A stretch of DNA of 64,000 nt from Pseudomonadota bacterium (GTDB taxonomy: Bacteria > Pseudomonadota > Gammaproteobacteria > Steroidobacterales > Steroidobacteraceae): assembly GCA_018240525.1 (NCBI GenBank), contig JAFEFN010000014.1:296487-360486 (forward strand), read 5' to 3'. Both the position numbers and the translations under genes were made by a program. The notes beneath the pieces are model-generated. The model worked only from the letters and a program-made list of their open reading frames with translations, ran no database searches and was not told the DNA's origin. Below, piece by piece: positions 61,427 to 64,000 of this stretch; position 1 is the stretch's first letter, and each line of letters begins with the position of its first letter.

Positions 61427-62193
61427 CGCGTCGCGAGGTGCGGCACGGCATCCGAGGAGTCCCTGAGCAGGGCATAGCTCAGTCCCCCCTCTGCCGCATA
61501 TCCGTGACCTTGGCCTTCGGCAGCTTGCGGGAGCAGTGCGCGCGCGTCCTGCTCGGCGGCCTGGTCGTCCGCGGCGACGATCGTGTAGACCGTCAGGTAG
61601 CGGGGCGCCGAAGTCGGCTCGAACATCAACACCCGATACAGCTCGAAGCGGCGGACGGAGACGACCTCGGGTCGGGACACCGCCTGGATTGAGCGGCGCG
61701 CGCACCACGCGCTCAGCTCGTCGACGCCGTGTCCGTCGGCCAGCCCGAAGCGCTCGAGGAGCAGGTAGCGGGAGCCAGCGCGGCCATCTTTGGCGCGCCC
61801 CGGCAGATCCCCGGTCAGCTGGTAGTAGCTGCGCTCCTCCACCGCCAGGAGAGACGTGTCGCGGCCGCTCCGGATCATTTCCCAGGTGGCCATCAGCATG
61901 TCGATGATCGTCTTGTCGATCGCCGGAGAGTGGATGTCGTACAGGGCGACATAGTGGGGCGGGCGGGCTGCACCATCGCCAAGTTGCTGCCCCCGCACTG
62001 CCCGCTGGAACCCGGGTACCTTCAGGACGTCCGGCACGTCGATCTCATCGTACCAGTGGTTGAATGCCGCCTCCTGCGACGGGTCGGTGTTGCGGGTGCG
62101 CACCATCAGCAGCCACTGGTCCGGAACATCCGCCGCAGCAAAGCCGCTCGTCGTAACGAGAAACAGCATCACGAGCGCGAACGCCGCTCTCAC
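61423..62193 (-). CDS. EthD-like dimeric alpha-beta barrel protein
   Basis: 256 residues from GTG 62193, overlapping the amidohydrolase stop. The start VRAAFALVMLFLVTTSGFAA is a signal peptide. The body has two ferredoxin-like halves (NTDPSQEAAFNHWYDEIDVP then DVLKVPGFQRAVRG; and later RRFELYRVLMFEPTSAPRYL), as in EthD/DUF4286-type proteins, but duplicated and exported. EthD-like proteins are small accessory proteins in degradation gene clusters. Function unknown. Confidence 0.65.
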   Translation of the reverse strand: MRAAFALVMLFLVTTSGFAAADVPDQWLLMVRTRNTDPSQEAAFNHWYDEIDVPDVLKVPGFQRAVRGQQLGDGAARPPHYVALYDIHSPAIDKTIIDMLMATWEMIRSGRDTSLLAVEERSYYQLTGDLPGRAKDGRAGSRYLLLERFGLADGHGVDELSAWCARRSIQAVSRPEVVSVRRFELYRVLMFEPTSAPRYLTVYTIVAADDQAAEQDARALLPQAAEGQGHGYAAEGGLSYALLRDSSDAVPHLATR

Positions 62194-63920
62194 GGGGCCT
62201 GCGCTCCCGCCGTATAGACCAGCTCTCCGTTGATGAAGGTCATCGCGACCTTGGTGTCGTGGACATCCTCGATCCGGATCTCGTAGGGATTGCGGTCCAG
62301 CACGATGAAGTCGGCAAGCAGGCCGGGCTCGATACGCCCCAGGCGATTGGCGGCACGCTCCTGCCGCGCCGCATTCTCGGTGAAGAGCGCCAGTGCCTCG
62401 GGCAGAGTGATGGCTTCTGCCTTGCCGAAGGTCTGCGTGCTGCCACCCGGTACCGCTCGCGTCACCAGCGTCTCGATCCCGATCCATGGGTTGACCGATG
62501 GCACCACCGACCAGTCGGAGCCGGGCACCACCAGGGCACCGGCGTCGAGCATTTCGCGTACCGGCCATACGCGCTTGATGGTTTCCGGACCGACTGCGGC
62601 AACAATGCTGTCATTGATCGGTGTCGGGCCCCAGAGGTACGGGGAAACCTCCAGCGTCGCCCCGATCTGCCGTGCGCGCGCGATGTCCTCGGGCGCCACG
62701 AAGGTGCAATGGCCGACGTTGTGCATCAGCCCCGAGTATCCGTTGGCCCGGCGCGCGGCGGCGATGGCGTCCAGCCCTGCCCGCACGGCGGCATCGCCCG
62801 CGGCGTGGAACTTGACGGTCAGCCCCATGCGATCGAAGCGGGTCACGGCCTCGTCGAGGATGTCCTGCTTGACCAGCAGCATGCCGTAGCGCGCCGCGTG
62901 ATCCGCACGGCCGTCTGCGGTGCCCGCGTAGGGCTCGAGCATCGCGGCCGTGTGGCTGTCCGTCGGCACGCCATCGAGGAAGATCTTCACGCAGCTCGGG
63001 TCGACGCGCCCCCGCGCATAGAGGTTGCGCGTCTCGATGGCGCGCTCACTCTCGGTGCTGCCGGGAGTCCAGGTGATGCAGAGGGTGGCGCGTGGCTTGA
63101 TGAGGCCGGGCTCGCCGCTCAGCTCCCCATAGGCCGCGAGCTCGCGTTCCGGCCCCGCAACGAACCCGACGGCGGCCTCGGTGTAGGAGGTGATGCCGAA
63201 GGAGAGCATGGTCTTGAGCGAGCGCTGCAGGGCTTCACGCAGTTGAGCCACCGTGGGCGGGGGGATATGGCTGCGCACCAGATCCGTCGCCGACTCGCGC
63301 AGCACTCCGGTGGGCATCCCGGACCGGTCCCGCTCGATGATGCCGCCGGCCGGGTCCTTGCTGTGCGCATCGATGCCCGCGAGGGCCAGCGCGCGTGAGT
63401 TCACCCAGGCACTGTGGCCGCTGGTGTCCTCCAGGAACACCGGGTGTGACTGGGATACCTTGTCGAGCGCGGCACGGTGCGGGCTAGCACCCAGGGCGGG
63501 GGCATCCCACTGGCCGCCGAGCACCCACTCCCCGGCGGCGGCGCGCTGCGCACACTCCCGGACCCGTGCCTGTGTCTGCGCCAGGGTCGATCCCTGCGCG
63601 ATCCGGCACTGCAGCTCCGTGATCCCCGCGTACATCGGGTGCACGTGCACATCGTGCAGGCCCGGCAGGACCGTGGCGCCACGCAGGTCCAGAACCCGTG
63701 TCGCGGCACCCTGCAGCGGCACCATCGACTGGGCCGACCCGACTGCGACGATCACCCCACTGCGCACCGCCAGGGCCTCGGCCCAGCCGGACGGGGTGCG
63801 CACCCGGCCATTGGTGAGTACGAGGTCCGCCGCCGGTGAGGGCGCGGTCGCCTCAGCCCACGCACTTGTGGGGCCCGACAGGGAGGCGCAGAGGATCGCG
63901 GCGCAGACGACGGGCTTCAC
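62190..63920 (-). CDS. Exported amidohydrolase family 3 (YtcJ-like)
   Basis: 576 residues from GTG 63920. Signal peptide VVCAAILCASLSGPTSAWAE. Metal motif LPGLHDVHVHPMYAGITELQ, carbamyl-type or ligand Lys in CVKIFLDGVPTDSHTAAML, His in FHAAGDAAVR and LMHNVGHC, and Asp in VPGSDWSV. Family 3 members hydrolyse exocyclic amide bonds in varied substrates. It is coupled on both sides: GTGA with the gene upstream, and GTGA with the EthD-like gene downstream. Confidence 0.83.
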   Translation of the reverse strand: MKPVVCAAILCASLSGPTSAWAEATAPSPAADLVLTNGRVRTPSGWAEALAVRSGVIVAVGSAQSMVPLQGAATRVLDLRGATVLPGLHDVHVHPMYAGITELQCRIAQGSTLAQTQARVRECAQRAAAGEWVLGGQWDAPALGASPHRAALDKVSQSHPVFLEDTSGHSAWVNSRALALAGIDAHSKDPAGGIIERDRSGMPTGVLRESATDLVRSHIPPPTVAQLREALQRSLKTMLSFGITSYTEAAVGFVAGPERELAAYGELSGEPGLIKPRATLCITWTPGSTESERAIETRNLYARGRVDPSCVKIFLDGVPTDSHTAAMLEPYAGTADGRADHAARYGMLLVKQDILDEAVTRFDRMGLTVKFHAAGDAAVRAGLDAIAAARRANGYSGLMHNVGHCTFVAPEDIARARQIGATLEVSPYLWGPTPINDSIVAAVGPETIKRVWPVREMLDAGALVVPGSDWSVVPSVNPWIGIETLVTRAVPGGSTQTFGKAEAITLPEALALFTENAARQERAANRLGRIEPGLLADFIVLDRNPYEIRIEDVHDTKVAMTFINGELVYTAGAQAP

Positions 63921-64000
63921 AGCTGGCTCAGGTCGTCGCTCTCGCGCCGCAGGTCGCGCAGGAATGCCGCCAGCTCCTCCTGGCGCTGCGCAAGCTGGGC
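63917..64000 (-). CDS. C-terminal end of an upstream gene (runs off right edge)
   Basis: The last 27 codons read AQLAQRQEELAAFLRDLRRE then SDDLSQL and TGA at 63917, a charged helix with coiled-coil character. The stop overlaps the GTG of the amidohydrolase, so it belongs to the same operon. The identity of the gene is not visible. Confidence 0.6.
   Translation of the reverse strand, partial: AQLAQRQEELAAFLRDLRRESDDLSQL

Noticed and set aside
62259..63398. Plus-strand frame of 379 codons
   Set aside because: It is the antisense shadow of the YtcJ-like amidohydrolase in GC-rich DNA.
1..64000. CRISPR array, rRNA genes, transposase or integrase genes
   Set aside because: No regularly spaced repeats and no matching protein motifs were found in the window.

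Overview
The window is high-GC DNA from a soil or freshwater type gammaproteobacterium, most like the Steroidobacteraceae or a close relative. The support is indirect: two KshA-like Rieske oxygenases, an HsaA/HsaC-type pair for ring cleavage of steroids, two TonB-dependent receptors, a PEP-CTERM protein, a TIR/TolB-like/TPR protein, and many toxin-antitoxin (TA) modules. No rRNA or tRNA gene, CRISPR array, transposase or integrase was found. The species cannot be named from the sequence alone.

Region 1 (1-15.4 kb) is an accessory and defence island. It starts with the 5' part of an exported amidohydrolase, a frameshifted conserved gene and a Doc-type TA module. A PD-(D/E)XK-like protein gene and a SIR2-like gene follow, transcribed divergently from each other, and then two small genes, one of them a Swt1-type HEPN gene. 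Several small conserved unknowns lead to the most striking block, 7602-14289. This is one minus-strand operon: Dcm-type cytosine methylase, Vsr endonuclease, SNF2 helicase, a stand-alone EcoRII-N DNA-recognition domain, a MORC-like GHKL ATPase and an HNH nuclease. It looks like a multi-subunit restriction system, possibly for a CCWGG-type site. A VapBC-type TA pair closes the island.

Region 2 (15.8-26.2 kb) holds a FAD monooxygenase with its DUF2783 partner, an amidase, a HigA antitoxin with only the tail of its toxin, the TIR-TPR protein, a Rieske oxygenase and a PEP-CTERM protein.

Region 3 (26.7-36.3 kb) is a coherent catabolic locus. It has an Ldh2-family imine reductase, a DUF885 peptidase, a Tat-type esterase and a TonB receptor on the minus strand. 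Facing them are an XRE-cupin regulator and both subunits of aconitase X, and an EamA exporter follows. The expected chemistry is 3-hydroxyproline (or a similar cyclic hydroxy-imino acid) to proline, fed by outer-membrane uptake and hydrolysis of a peptide or ester.

Region 4 (36.4-50.3 kb) mixes gene relics and an orphan Phd antitoxin with an ECF42 sigma factor and its YCII partner, a second TonB receptor, a CDP-alcohol phosphatidyltransferase flanked by short repeats, a secreted PQQ-like/IPT protein, a sulfatase and a serine hydrolase.

Region 5 (50.4-54.0 kb) carries divergent steroid-ring genes (hsaC-like and hsaA-like against kshA-like) around a perfect inverted repeat. Region 6 (54-64 kb) holds a DUF1624 membrane protein, a polyglycine lipoprotein, an exported SDR, and a translationally coupled operon of amidohydrolase, EthD-like protein and metallo-beta-lactamase fold protein.

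Two threads cross the regions. First, a family of about 90-bp palindromic intergenic elements (a 5' motif near TGCACTGRATYTGCAC and, 65-82 bp later, a 3' motif near CGGATTGCGARTCCG) recurs at least eleven times, with five further 3' half-copies. They often lie just beyond gene 3' ends and flank TA modules, in the manner of a cassette system. Second, the intergenic DNA is rich in decayed copies of genes that are intact elsewhere in the window (SDR, serine hydrolase) and of TA toxins.
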